Shown here piece after piece: positions 28,481 to 36,848 of a DNA stretch of 64,000 nt. Under the pieces are notes generated by a model. It saw only the letters and a program-made list of their open reading frames with translations, was not told the DNA's origin and did no database searches. This DNA is from Sporichthya brevicatena. Its GTDB lineage: Bacteria; Actinomycetota; Actinomycetes; Sporichthyales; Sporichthyaceae. Within the stretch, counting starts at the first letter, position 1. Every line of letters starts with the position of its first letter. The stretch lies in assembly GCF_039525035.1 (NCBI RefSeq), contig NZ_BAAAHE010000006.1, forward strand, positions 1 to 64,000, written 5' to 3'. Position numbers and translations under genes: made by a program.

Positions 28481-29347
28481 GTGACCGCCTTCCGACTCGG
28501 TCGCCACACGTTCGGCGCGGACGAGCTCGCCGTGATGGCGATCGTGAACCGGACCCCGGACTCGTTCTACGACAAGGGCGCCACCTTCGACGACGAGCCC
28601 GCGCTCGCCGCCGTGGAGCGGGCCGTCGACGCCGGGGCGCGGATCATCGACATCGGCGGGGTGAAGGCCGGGCCGGGCGACGAGGTCGACACCGCCGAGG
28701 AGCTGCGGCGCGTGGTCCCGTTCGTCACCGCGGTGCGCGAGCGCTGGCCGCAGGTCGCGATCAGCGTCGACACCTGGCGCGCCGAGGTCGGGGCCGCGGT
28801 CTGCGAGGCCGGCGCCGACGTCCTCAACGACGCCTGGGGCGGGGTCGACCCGGACCTCGCCGCGGTGGCGGCGCAGTACGACGTCGGGATCGTGTGCACC
28901 CACGCCGGCGGCGCCGAGCCGCGCACCCGTCCGCACCGCGTCGCCTACCCGGACGTCATGGCCGACGTCCTCGAGCGCACGCTCGCCCTCGCCGAGCGGG
29001 CCGTGTCCCTCGGCGTCGCCCGCGAGTCGGTGCTGATCGACCCCGGCCACGACTTCGGCAAGAACACCCGGCACTCGCTCGAGGTCACCCGCCGGCTGCC
29101 GGAGATGGTCGCGACCGGGTGGCCGGTGCTCGTCTCGCTCTCCCGCAAGGACTTCGTCGGCGAGACGCTGAACCTGCCGCCCGACGACCGCCTCAACGGC
29201 ACCCTCGCGACGACCGCGATCAGCGCCTGGCTCGGCGCGCAGGTCTTTCGCGCCCACGACGCCGCCGCCACCCGGCAGGTGCTGGACATGACCGCCTCGC
29301 TCCTCGGCACCCGGCCCCCCGCCGTCGCCCGGCGCGGACTGGCCTGA
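28481..29347 (+). CDS. folP2: Dihydropteroate synthase family protein, FolP2 type
   Basis: A 288-residue TIM-barrel protein of the DHPS family. MAIVNRTPDSFYDKGATFDD near residue 19 and RIIDIGGVKAGPG near residue 55 are FolP2-type variants of the classic NVTPDSF...GGxSTRP motifs; the STRP pterin/pABA loop is changed to VKAGPG. Mycobacterial FolP2 was reported to lack DHPS activity, so folate synthesis should not be assumed. It is divergent from the DivIVA-like gene, as at the Rv1207-Rv1209 locus, but no gpgS lies between them. Confidence 0.87.
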   Translation: MTAFRLGRHTFGADELAVMAIVNRTPDSFYDKGATFDDEPALAAVERAVDAGARIIDIGGVKAGPGDEVDTAEELRRVVPFVTAVRERWPQVAISVDTWRAEVGAAVCEAGADVLNDAWGGVDPDLAAVAAQYDVGIVCTHAGGAEPRTRPHRVAYPDVMADVLERTLALAERAVSLGVARESVLIDPGHDFGKNTRHSLEVTRRLPEMVATGWPVLVSLSRKDFVGETLNLPPDDRLNGTLATTAISAWLGAQVFRAHDAAATRQVLDMTASLLGTRPPAVARRGLA

Positions 29348-29358
29348 GCGCCGGCCGG

Positions 29359-29670
29359 TCAGCCGAACGTGCGCTGCAGGAGCATGCCGACCGCGGCCAG
29401 CTGGGCCGCGACCTCGACGTCCGCCGGCGGTGCCCCGGGGACGCTGTAGGGGCGCCGGACCTCCGCGGCGGCGACGACCATCGCCCGCCCGATCCGCGCC
29501 GCCTGCTCGGGCTCGAGCTCGTCGAACGACAACGACATCAGCGCCCCCGGACGGGACAGCACCGCCGCGTCCGTTGGGTCCTGGGTCAGCTCCATCACGC
29601 GCCGGTGCAGCGCCGCGGCCACCGGCGTCCGCACCGGCAACCGGACACCCCGCACCACGACCTCGGACAC
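29359..29670 (-). CDS. Hypothetical protein
   Basis: A 103-residue protein of unknown family, start GTG at 29670: MSEVVVRGVRLPVRTPVAAA ... SLSFDELEPEQAARIGRAMV ... AAQLAAVGMLLQRTFG. It appears helical and soluble, with no signal peptide, metal motif or membrane segment. It lies convergent with folP2 and just downstream of the tandem BNR genes in the same direction. Codon use is like its neighbours, so it is probably real. Confidence 0.6.
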   Translation of the reverse strand: MSEVVVRGVRLPVRTPVAAALHRRVMELTQDPTDAAVLSRPGALMSLSFDELEPEQAARIGRAMVVAAAEVRRPYSVPGAPPADVEVAAQLAAVGMLLQRTFG

Positions 29671-29705
29671 TGCGTTCTCCCACCCCCGGGCTTCGCGCCC
29701 GTCCG

Positions 29706-31421
29706 CTACAGCCGCTCGACCTTCGTGGACGCCGCGCCCCACGCCCCGCTCGGCCGGACCACGAAGTTGACCCGAGCGCCCGGCCGAAGCCCGTCCAGAC
29801 GGACCGTCAGCTTCCCCGACCGGTTGGTCGTTCCGACCGGGCGGAGTCGAGTTTTCCCGTTGCGGACCACGCGCAGGAAGACCGGTACGCCCTCGGCGGG
29901 CACCGAGGTGTAGCCCTGCCGGGTCAGCACGATCGCGCGCAGGGCACCGGCGCGCGTCCGCCGCCACGTCAGCGTCAGGTACACCGGCCGGCGCCCGGTC
30001 GTCAGGCCCGTCACGGTGGTGTCGTACTTCGCGAGGCTCTCGTAGGGTCCGCGGAGCCACATCGCCAGCCACGGGCCACCGGACCCGACCGGCGTCGTCG
30101 GGGTGCGTGACCCGGGACTGTCCCCGATCTCGTGGCGCGTCCAGGTCTCGCCGTCGTCCGGGGTGCGCAGGTGAACGATCCGTCCGGTGCGCTCGCCCGG
30201 CGCGGCGTACGACAGGTAGACGTTGCGGGGATCGGCGGTGTCCAGCGTCATGCCCTCGGGGTACCGCGCCTGGCGCACGAGGGTCCGCAGCTGCCACTGC
30301 CCGTTGCGGAACCGCGCCCACTTGTACGCGGGCTGCGTCCCGTTCCCACCCAGGGACGTCACGGCCGCGATGGGCTCGCCGTTGACGACGGCGACGTCGT
30401 AGACACGTACCTGTCCGTCCGCCCCGGCGCCGTCGTACAGCAGGGAGGTCGACCGCAGGTCGATGGGACGGCCCGCCTTGATGTTCGCGAGGGTGTCCAC
30501 CACGACACCGTCGGTCCGGCGCACGACGCCGTCGGCGATGCTGAAGTGGTAGAGCTTGTTCGGGCCGGACGATCCGGGCTGCCGGTCCGAACCCAGGACG
30601 TGCAACGTCGTGCCGTCGAAGGTGAACTTCAGATACGGCTGCTCACGCTGCTCGATCGGGTAGATCGTGCGCACCAGCGGGAACGCCTTGCTCCACCGGC
30701 GCAGGTCTCGACTGGTGGTCATCACCCAGAGGCGATCGGACTTGCGACGCACGATCGCGACGTACTGGTCGGTCTGCTGCGGCACCCGGAACAGGACCGC
30801 GTAGCTGGCGCCCTCGTTCTCCAGGCCGGAACCGGTCAGCTGGCGTCGCGGCGACCACTGGTCGATGCTGTCGGGATTGCGCGAGACCCGCAGATAGGCG
30901 GGGGTCTTCTCATGGCCGGACCACAGCGCCGCGTACCGCCCGCTCGCCGTCCGCATCAGCGCCGGCGAGTTGTGGTCGTCGACCGGTACCTTCCGCGCGA
31001 TCGTGAACCGGCTCAGCCGCGCGTTGCTGTTCGCGATCTGCACCACTTGCAGATCACCGTTGTTCGCCAGGGCGGCGAAGGTGGTGCGACCGCGATCCTC
31101 GATCACCCGCGGGTCGAGGTACCACGACCAGGCCGACCGCCGCAGCAGCGGCGCCACCTTCGGGCCCGCCGGCGAGGCGCCCGGCCCGGTGGCGGCAACG
31201 CGTGAGGGTGACTCCTCGGGGGCGGGGCCGAGGTCGTCGAAGACGGCCGGCTGCCGCTCCTCCTCGAGCGGCTCCTCCCAGCCAGGTTCTGAGTCCGAGC
31301 CGAGGTCGAGACCGGGTATTCCGTCCGCCGACGCGGGGGTCAACACCGGTCCCGCACCCGCCACGAGGACGCCGGCCAGGACGCCGGCGAGCACGGCGGT
31401 GCGGCGTCGCCTCGAAGTCAT
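29706..31421 (-). CDS. Secreted BNR-repeat protein, tandem paralogue 1
   Basis: A 571-residue secreted protein with a signal peptide (RRRRTAVLAGVLAGVLVAGA). An acidic linker leads to a five- to six-bladed BNR_4-type propeller from about residue 85 to 455, beginning SAWSWYLDPRVIEDRGRTTF, with DDHNSPALMR and LRVSRNPDSIDQWSPRR. A C-terminal beta-sandwich covers about 460-571. BNR_4 proteins include ulvan/rhamnogalacturonan-type polysaccharide lyases, so an extracellular glycan-binding or degrading role is plausible but unproved. It is strongly similar to the next gene and was probably made by tandem duplication. Confidence 0.8.
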   Translation of the reverse strand: MTSRRRRTAVLAGVLAGVLVAGAGPVLTPASADGIPGLDLGSDSEPGWEEPLEEERQPAVFDDLGPAPEESPSRVAATGPGASPAGPKVAPLLRRSAWSWYLDPRVIEDRGRTTFAALANNGDLQVVQIANSNARLSRFTIARKVPVDDHNSPALMRTASGRYAALWSGHEKTPAYLRVSRNPDSIDQWSPRRQLTGSGLENEGASYAVLFRVPQQTDQYVAIVRRKSDRLWVMTTSRDLRRWSKAFPLVRTIYPIEQREQPYLKFTFDGTTLHVLGSDRQPGSSGPNKLYHFSIADGVVRRTDGVVVDTLANIKAGRPIDLRSTSLLYDGAGADGQVRVYDVAVVNGEPIAAVTSLGGNGTQPAYKWARFRNGQWQLRTLVRQARYPEGMTLDTADPRNVYLSYAAPGERTGRIVHLRTPDDGETWTRHEIGDSPGSRTPTTPVGSGGPWLAMWLRGPYESLAKYDTTVTGLTTGRRPVYLTLTWRRTRAGALRAIVLTRQGYTSVPAEGVPVFLRVVRNGKTRLRPVGTTNRSGKLTVRLDGLRPGARVNFVVRPSGAWGAASTKVERL

Positions 31422-31487
31422 GGTCGATTTGACCACAGGGGCCCAGCCTGCGGCCCGCGCTCGGCACCGCGGACCGACCCGGTCCGG

Positions 31488-33185
31488 TCAGCGCAGGCGG
31501 TGGGCCGAGGTGGAGGCCGCGCCCCAGATCGCCGTGGGCCGCACGACGAATCGGACCGTCGAGCCGTCCCGCACCCCGGTCAACCGCACGACGAGGCGAC
31601 CGGACCGGTTCGTCGTTCCGACGGAGCGGAGCGTCGTCCGGCCGCCCGCGGTCACCCGCAACTGCACCGGGACGCCGTCCGCGGGGACCGTCGTGTAGCC
31701 CTGGTGGGCGACGAGTACGGCACGCATCACGCCGTCGCGGGCCCGTCGCCAGGTCACCGTCAGGTAGACCGGTCGGCGGCCGGTGGTCAGGCCCGTCACC
31801 GTGGTGTCGTAGTTGTTCCACTTCGTGTACCGGCCGTGCAGCCACATCGCGAGGAACGGCCCGCCGGATCCGACCGGGGTCGTCGGGGTCCGGGACCCGG
31901 GGGTGTCCCCGATCTCGTGGACGCTCCAGGTCTGCCCGTCGTCCTGCGTGCGCAGGTGCACGATCCGCCCGGTCTGGCCGGGGGCCGCGTAGGAGAGGTA
32001 CACGTTGCGCGGGTCCGCGGTGTCCAGCGTCATGCCCTCGGGACGGATCGACTGCCGGACGAGCGTCCGCAGCTGCCACTTCCCGTTGCGGAACCGCGCC
32101 CACTTGTAGGCGGGCGCCGTGTCCGAGCGGCCGAGCGAGGTGACCGCGACGATCGGTTCGGAGTTCCGCACGGCGATGTCGTAGACCCGGACCTGTCCGT
32201 CGGCGCCCGCCCCGTCGTAGAGCAGGGTCGTGTTGCGCAGGTCGACCGGGCGGCCCGCCCGCACGTTGGCGAGGGTGTCGACGACGGTGCCGTCGGTCCG
32301 ACGGACCACGCCGCCGCCGATGCTGAAGTGGTAGAGCTTGTTCGGGCCGGAGACGCCGGGCTGCCGGTCCGAGCCGAGCACGTGCAGCGTCGTCCCGTCG
32401 AAGGCGAACTTCAGATACGGCTGCTCCCGCTTCTCGATCGGGTAGATCGCGCGGACCAGCGGGAAGGCCTTGCTCCAGTGCTGCAGGTCGCGGCTCGTCG
32501 TCATGACCCAGAGCGCGTCGGTCTTGCGGCGCACGATCGCGACGTACTGGTCGGCCTGCTCCGGCACCCGGAACAGCACCGCGTAACTGGCGCCCACCTT
32601 CTCCAGGCCGGAGCCGGTGAGCACGCGCCGCGGCGCCCAGTCGTCGATGCTGTTCGGCTTGCGCGAGACGCGCAGGAAGGCCGGGGTCTTGCCGTGGCCC
32701 GACCACAACGCGGCGTACCGGCCGCTCGCCGTGCGCAGCAGCGCCGCGGAGTTGTGGTCGTCGACCTTCACCTTGCGCGCGATGGTGAACCGGCTCAGTC
32801 GCCCGCTGGCGTTGACGACCTGCACCACCTGCAGGTCACCGTTGTTGGCGAGGGCCCCGAAGGTCGTGCGGCCCCGGTCCTCGATCACGCGGGGGTCGAG
32901 GTACCAGGACCACGCCGAACTGCGCAGCAGCGGCGTGATCTTCAGTCCGTTCGCGGATGCCCCGGGCCCGGTGGCGGTCGTGCGCGACGGGGAGGCCTGC
33001 GGGGCGGGCCCGAGGTCGTCGAAGACGGCCGGCTGCGGCTGCGTCTCGAGCGGGTCCTCCCAGGCCGGTTCGGCCTCGGCGCCGACGCCGGAGCGGGCGG
33101 CGGAGGCCGGTGCCGACGTGGCACCGGCACCGGCGACCAGCAGCGCCGCGAGCGCGACGGCCACCGGCCGGAACGTCGAGAGCAT
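31488..33185 (-). CDS. Secreted BNR-repeat protein, tandem paralogue 2
   Basis: A 565-residue protein with the same layout as the downstream paralogue: signal peptide (PVAVALAALLVAGAGATSA), acidic linker WEDPLETQPQPAVFDDLGPA, BNR_4-type propeller (SAWSWYLDPRVIEDRGRTTF, DDHNSAALLR, DTADPRNVYLSYAAPG) and a C-terminal beta-sandwich ending AIWGAASTSAHRLR. Start ATG 33185 is preferred; a longer reading to 33407 runs into the histidine kinase gene. Both copies keep the propeller motifs, so both are probably functional. Confidence 0.8.
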   Translation of the reverse strand: MLSTFRPVAVALAALLVAGAGATSAPASAARSGVGAEAEPAWEDPLETQPQPAVFDDLGPAPQASPSRTTATGPGASANGLKITPLLRSSAWSWYLDPRVIEDRGRTTFGALANNGDLQVVQVVNASGRLSRFTIARKVKVDDHNSAALLRTASGRYAALWSGHGKTPAFLRVSRKPNSIDDWAPRRVLTGSGLEKVGASYAVLFRVPEQADQYVAIVRRKTDALWVMTTSRDLQHWSKAFPLVRAIYPIEKREQPYLKFAFDGTTLHVLGSDRQPGVSGPNKLYHFSIGGGVVRRTDGTVVDTLANVRAGRPVDLRNTTLLYDGAGADGQVRVYDIAVRNSEPIVAVTSLGRSDTAPAYKWARFRNGKWQLRTLVRQSIRPEGMTLDTADPRNVYLSYAAPGQTGRIVHLRTQDDGQTWSVHEIGDTPGSRTPTTPVGSGGPFLAMWLHGRYTKWNNYDTTVTGLTTGRRPVYLTVTWRRARDGVMRAVLVAHQGYTTVPADGVPVQLRVTAGGRTTLRSVGTTNRSGRLVVRLTGVRDGSTVRFVVRPTAIWGAASTSAHRLR

Positions 33186-33216
33186 GCGCCGATTGCACCA
33201 CACCGGTGGGGGCGCC

Positions 33217-34479
33217 TCAGCCGATGACGTCGGGGTAGTCGGGGGCGGCGAGGAAGAGCGCGAACACGGCGGGCCGCTGCTGGACGAGCTCGAGGCGGGC
33301 CCCGTCGGCGCGGGCGAGGTCACGGGCGAGGGCGAGGCCGCGGCCGGTGCTCTCGCCGCCGGAGACGCCGGCCTCGAAGATGCGGTGGCCGAGGGCGTCG
33401 GAGACACCGCCGCCCTCGTCGGTGACCTCGATGACGACCGAGCCGCCGACGGTGCGGGTCCGGATCGTCACGGTGCCGCCGCCGTGGTGCAGGGCGTTCT
33501 CGACCAGGGTCGCGAGGATCTGCGAGACGTTCGCCGCAGTCGCACGGGCCGTCAGATTCGGCACCCCGACCAGCTGCAGCCCGCGTCCGGCCTTGCTGAA
33601 CGCGACGCTCCACTCGTCGAGCTGCTGGGACACGATCTTGTCGATGTCGATGACGTCGGCCGCGACCGCGGTCGGGGTGCGGTTCTGCGCGAGCAGCTGC
33701 TCGACGACCTCGGTGAGGCGCTCGACCTGCGAGAGCGCGACGGTCGCCTCGTCGCGCATCGCGTCCATGTCGTCGGACATGGTGATCTCCTCCAGCCGCA
33801 TGGACAGCGCGGTCAGCGGCGTCCGGAGCTGGTGGGAGGCGTTCGCGGCGAACTGCCGCTCGGCGGCGAGGATCCGGGAGATGCGTTCGGCCCGGCGCTC
33901 GAGGACGTCAGCGACGCGGTCGACCTCCGGCAGTCCGTAGCTGCGGCGGTGCCGGCGCCGGCGCGGGTCGCCGGAGCCGAACCGTTCGGCGGCCTCGGCC
34001 AGGTCGACCAGCGGGCGGGCGAGCGAACGCGCCTGCAGCGCGGCGAGCGCCCCGGCGGTCGCGACCGCGAAGAACGCCTCGACGAGGATCAGCAGCCACG
34101 CCTTGCGGATCTGACGCGTCACGCGACCGCGCGACTCGACCACCGTCACCTGCTCGCCGTGCTGCCCCGTCATGTCGACGCGCAGCGGGTTGCCCTCGTC
34201 CGGGGCCGGTCCCCCGAGCGGGAAGTTCTCGCCGCCGGGCAGCTTCACCGTCGCGCTGCGGTCCCGGGACACCAGGCGCGCGAGCGCGGAGGCGTCGACC
34301 TTCTCGCCGAGCTCGATCCGGACCTCGACGGTGTTCAGCAGGCGCTGCGCCTCGGCCCGCAGGCTGTCGTTGGCACTGCTCTCGATGCCGTTGCGCATCG
34401 CGACACCGAGCGGCACCCCGAGGAGGAACACCACCACGATGACGACCGACAGGGTCGACAGGACAAGGCGCCTACCCAT
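33217..34479 (-). CDS. Membrane sensor histidine kinase
   Basis: A 420-residue sensor kinase. It has an N-terminal transmembrane helix (LSTLSVVIVVVFLLGVPLG), an extracellular domain of about 110 residues, a second helix (AWLLILVEAFFAVATAGALA) and a HAMP domain. The HisKA box is ASHQLRTPLTAL with the phospho-accepting His near residue 217, and the HATPase domain has ATLVENALHHGGG (N box), VTDEGGGV (G1) and GGESTGRGLALARDLA (G2). It pairs with the response regulator 60 bases upstream in the same direction. The signal is unknown. Confidence 0.92.
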   Translation of the reverse strand: MGRRLVLSTLSVVIVVVFLLGVPLGVAMRNGIESSANDSLRAEAQRLLNTVEVRIELGEKVDASALARLVSRDRSATVKLPGGENFPLGGPAPDEGNPLRVDMTGQHGEQVTVVESRGRVTRQIRKAWLLILVEAFFAVATAGALAALQARSLARPLVDLAEAAERFGSGDPRRRRHRRSYGLPEVDRVADVLERRAERISRILAAERQFAANASHQLRTPLTALSMRLEEITMSDDMDAMRDEATVALSQVERLTEVVEQLLAQNRTPTAVAADVIDIDKIVSQQLDEWSVAFSKAGRGLQLVGVPNLTARATAANVSQILATLVENALHHGGGTVTIRTRTVGGSVVIEVTDEGGGVSDALGHRIFEAGVSGGESTGRGLALARDLARADGARLELVQQRPAVFALFLAAPDYPDVIG

Positions 34480-34539
34480 GCCGGCAGCGCCCCTTCTCCC
34501 GACCGACCTCGGGCCGGATGGGTCGGCCCGCCACCGGAA

Positions 34540-35211
34540 CTACTCGCGCTCGAAGCGGAACCCGACCCCACGCACCGTGGTGATGTACCGCGGGTTCGTG
34601 GCGTCGTCCCCGAGCTTCTTGCGCAGCCAGGAGATGTGCATGTCGAGGGTCTTGGTCGACGTCCACCAGGTGGTGTCCCAGACCTCGCGCATCAGCTGGT
34701 CGCGGGTGACGACCCGGCCGGCGTCGCGGATCAGCACGCGGAGGAGGTCGAACTCCTTCGCGGTGAGCTGGAGCTCGGTGTCGCCCATCCAGGCGCGGTG
34801 GGACTCGATGTCGATGCGCACGCCGCGGATGCCGTGCCCGACCTCCGGGGCGCCGCGGCGCAGCAGCGCGCGGACGCGGGCCAGCAGCTCGGCCAGGCGG
34901 AACGGCTTGGTGACGTAGTCGTCCGCACCCGCGTCCAGGCCGACGACCGTGTCGACCTCGTCCGCGCGGGCGGTGAGGACGAGCACGGGGATCACCTGGC
35001 CGTCGCCGCGCAGCCGGCGGCAGACCTCGAGGCCGTCCAGACCGGGCAGCCCGATGTCCAGGACGACGAGGTCGATCCCGCCCTGGCGGGCACGCTCGAG
35101 GGCCTGCACCCCGTCGGCGCGGACCTCGACCGCATAGCCCTCGCGCCGGAGCGCCCGGGCCAGCGGCTCCGAGATCGCGACGTCATCCTCGGCGAGCAAC
35201 AGACGAGTCAT
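34540..35211 (-). CDS. OmpR-family response regulator
   Basis: A 223-residue response regulator. The receiver domain covers residues 1-115, with acidic residues AEDD near residue 7, phospho-acceptor Asp in VVLDIGLPGLDG near residue 51, and the conserved Thr and Lys (LTAR, VTKPF). The winged-helix DNA-binding domain covers about 125-222 (LTAKEFDLLRVLI; WTSTKTLDMHISWLRKKLG; TVRGVGFRFE). It is transcribed with the histidine kinase gene just downstream. Confidence 0.93.
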   Translation of the reverse strand: MTRLLLAEDDVAISEPLARALRREGYAVEVRADGVQALERARQGGIDLVVLDIGLPGLDGLEVCRRLRGDGQVIPVLVLTARADEVDTVVGLDAGADDYVTKPFRLAELLARVRALLRRGAPEVGHGIRGVRIDIESHRAWMGDTELQLTAKEFDLLRVLIRDAGRVVTRDQLMREVWDTTWWTSTKTLDMHISWLRKKLGDDATNPRYITTVRGVGFRFERE

Positions 35212-35251
35212 GACCGAATGGTAAAGCGCAAAGCCCCTCGGAAACCGGCAA

Positions 35252-35277
35252 CGCCACGACCAGCGGTTTTCGTGGCG
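35252..35277 (-). terminator. Hairpin upstream of the response regulator gene
   Basis: CGCCACGA (35252-35259) and TCGTGGCG (35270-35277) form an 8-bp stem. An outer pair AAAGCGC/GCGCTTT (35223-35229 with 35275-35281) could pair as an alternative. It lies between the PH-domain gene and the response regulator gene, both on the minus strand, so it may end the birA-PH transcript or regulate the downstream leader. Confidence 0.45.
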
Positions 35278-35393
35278 CTTTGTCCGGGACGGGCGGTCAG
35301 GACGCCGCCGGCCGTCTCAACGACCGGTCAAGGCGTCGGTCAAGCGGGCGATCTTGGACCGGATGCCCGGTTCGCCCCGCGCGTCGACCGGGC

Positions 35394-35993
35394 TCAGGAG
35401 CTCGCCGGAAACTGCTGAGGCGGGAATGGCTGGTGTGACGACGCCGGGTTCGGCGGCGGAAACGCCGGCGAGGTCAACCCGGACGGACGAATCGCCGGGG
35501 GCCCGGAGTTGGCGACGGCGGCCGCGACGACCTTCTGGACCTCGGCCAGCATCGGGGTGTTCTCGATGACGAGGTCCCCGGCCGGGCTCGCGGTGGAGAT
35601 CGTCAGCCGGCCGCTGCGGAACATCCGCTGCAGGAGGGTCCGACTGGCCGAGGACCCGATGACGCGGTCCAGCGGCACGTCCAGGCCCCGGCGGGAGAAG
35701 ACCCCGTGGCGGACCAGCAGGCGCCGTGAGGTGAGCACCCAGCTGTGGGCGTACCAGCTCAGGAACGGCCAGACCGACCAGCGCAGGACGATCGCCCCGG
35801 CCGTGGCGCCGATGATCAACCGCAGGGTCGTCCGCGCCCCGGTGTCCGGGACGGTGCCGGCGAGGAACGCGGAGATGCCGGTCGTCGCGATCAGGATGAT
35901 CACGGGCCAGACCAGCGTGAAGCAGTGCTCACGGAGCTCGAAGACCAGCTTCTCGCCCTCGAGCAGCGGGATCCGTTCCCGACGGCGCAACAT
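35394..35993 (-). CDS. Bacterial PH-domain membrane protein
   Basis: A 199-residue protein. Two transmembrane helices at about residues 27-47 (TLVWPVIILIATTGISAFLA) and 59-80 are followed by a bacterial PH (bPH2) domain: SWVLTSRRLLVRHGVFSRRG, DVPLDRVIGSSASRTLLQRM, and GDLVIENTPM. The C-terminal tail is Pro-rich. Its start overlaps the birA stop in a TGATG junction; a PH-domain gene next to birA and accD5 is also found in mycobacteria (Rv3278c). Function unknown. Confidence 0.85.
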   Translation of the reverse strand: MLRRRERIPLLEGEKLVFELREHCFTLVWPVIILIATTGISAFLAGTVPDTGARTTLRLIIGATAGAIVLRWSVWPFLSWYAHSWVLTSRRLLVRHGVFSRRGLDVPLDRVIGSSASRTLLQRMFRSGRLTISTASPAGDLVIENTPMLAEVQKVVAAAVANSGPPAIRPSGLTSPAFPPPNPASSHQPFPPQQFPASS

Positions 35994-36802
35994 CAGCCGG
36001 GCTCCCGGGCGCCGGCCGCCCGCACGTGGGTGACGTCGCCGGCCGCGACCCGGGCCGGGCCGTTCTCGGTCGCGATCACGAGCGAGCCGTCGGGGTCGAC
36101 GTCCTCGCCGCGGCCGACCAGGACGTTCCCGCCCGGCAGTTCGGCCCGGACGTCGGCGCCGAGGGTCGCGCACACCGCCCGGTAGTCGGCGGCCAGGCCG
36201 CACGCCGTCGCGTCGCCGCCGGCCGCGTGCCAGGCCTCGAAGCGGGCGCCGAGCGCGCGGAGCACGACCGCGAGCAGCGTCGTCCGGTCCAGGTCGTCAC
36301 CACCGGCACGGGCGAGCGAGGACGCACCCGGGATGTCCGGAGCCCCGGTGACGTTGAGTCCGATGCCGATCACCGCCATCGGGCCGCCCGGGGTGTCGAC
36401 GCGCTCGACGAGGATGCCGGCGAGCTTGCCGCCCGCGGCGTCGAGGACGTCGTTGGGCCACTTGAGCCGCAGCCCGTGGATGGCGTCGGTCACGGCCACC
36501 CCCGTCAGCAGCGGCAACCAGGCCCAGCGCTCGGCCGGCACCCCCTCCGGGTGCACGAGCACCGAGAAGGTCAGCGCCTCCCCCGGCGCCGCGCTCCACG
36601 TGCGGTCCAGGCGGCCGCGGCCGGCGGTCTGGTGTTCTGCGACACAGACGTGGCCGGGCCGGGCCCGCCCCTCGACGGCGGCGGCGCGTACGTCCGCGTT
36701 CGTCGAGCCGGTCTCGGGCACGACCACGACCTCCCAGGGCCCGGCGGGCAGGGCGGCGCGCAGCAGGTCGGCGTCCAGAGGTTGTCCCAGGGGCTCGGTC
36801 AC
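35993..36802 (-). CDS. birA: Biotin--[acetyl-CoA-carboxylase] ligase
   Basis: A 269-residue biotin protein ligase without an N-terminal DNA-binding domain. The catalytic core includes [26 protein letters not shown] (the GRGR adenylate loop), LKWPNDVL and [11 protein letters not shown]-terminal SH3-like domain carries GLNVTG and the final beta strands. It attaches biotin to the AccA3 BCCP domain encoded at the right end of the window. It is divergent from accD5. GTG 36802 is chosen; GTG 36811 is possible. Confidence 0.92.
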   Translation of the reverse strand: MTEPLGQPLDADLLRAALPAGPWEVVVVPETGSTNADVRAAAVEGRARPGHVCVAEHQTAGRGRLDRTWSAAPGEALTFSVLVHPEGVPAERWAWLPLLTGVAVTDAIHGLRLKWPNDVLDAAGGKLAGILVERVDTPGGPMAVIGIGLNVTGAPDIPGASSLARAGGDDLDRTTLLAVVLRALGARFEAWHAAGGDATACGLAADYRAVCATLGADVRAELPGGNVLVGRGEDVDPDGSLVIATENGPARVAAGDVTHVRAAGAREPG

Positions 36803-36835
36803 GACCTCCACATTAGGGCTGGAGAGGCCGCCAAA

Positions 36836-36848
36836 TAGAGTGCCGCGC
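36836..36848 (+). promoter_or_regulatory. Leaderless promoter -10 box of accD5
   Basis: TAGAGT at 36836-36841 lies 7 bases before the ATG of accD5, with no Shine-Dalgarno sequence between. This predicts a leaderless transcript for the carboxylase operon. Confidence 0.5.

Noticed and set aside
28481-29347. FolP as a standard dihydropteroate synthase
   Set aside because: The pterin/pABA-binding loop differs from classic DHPS, and the sequence and gene order match FolP2, for which DHPS activity has been reported absent.
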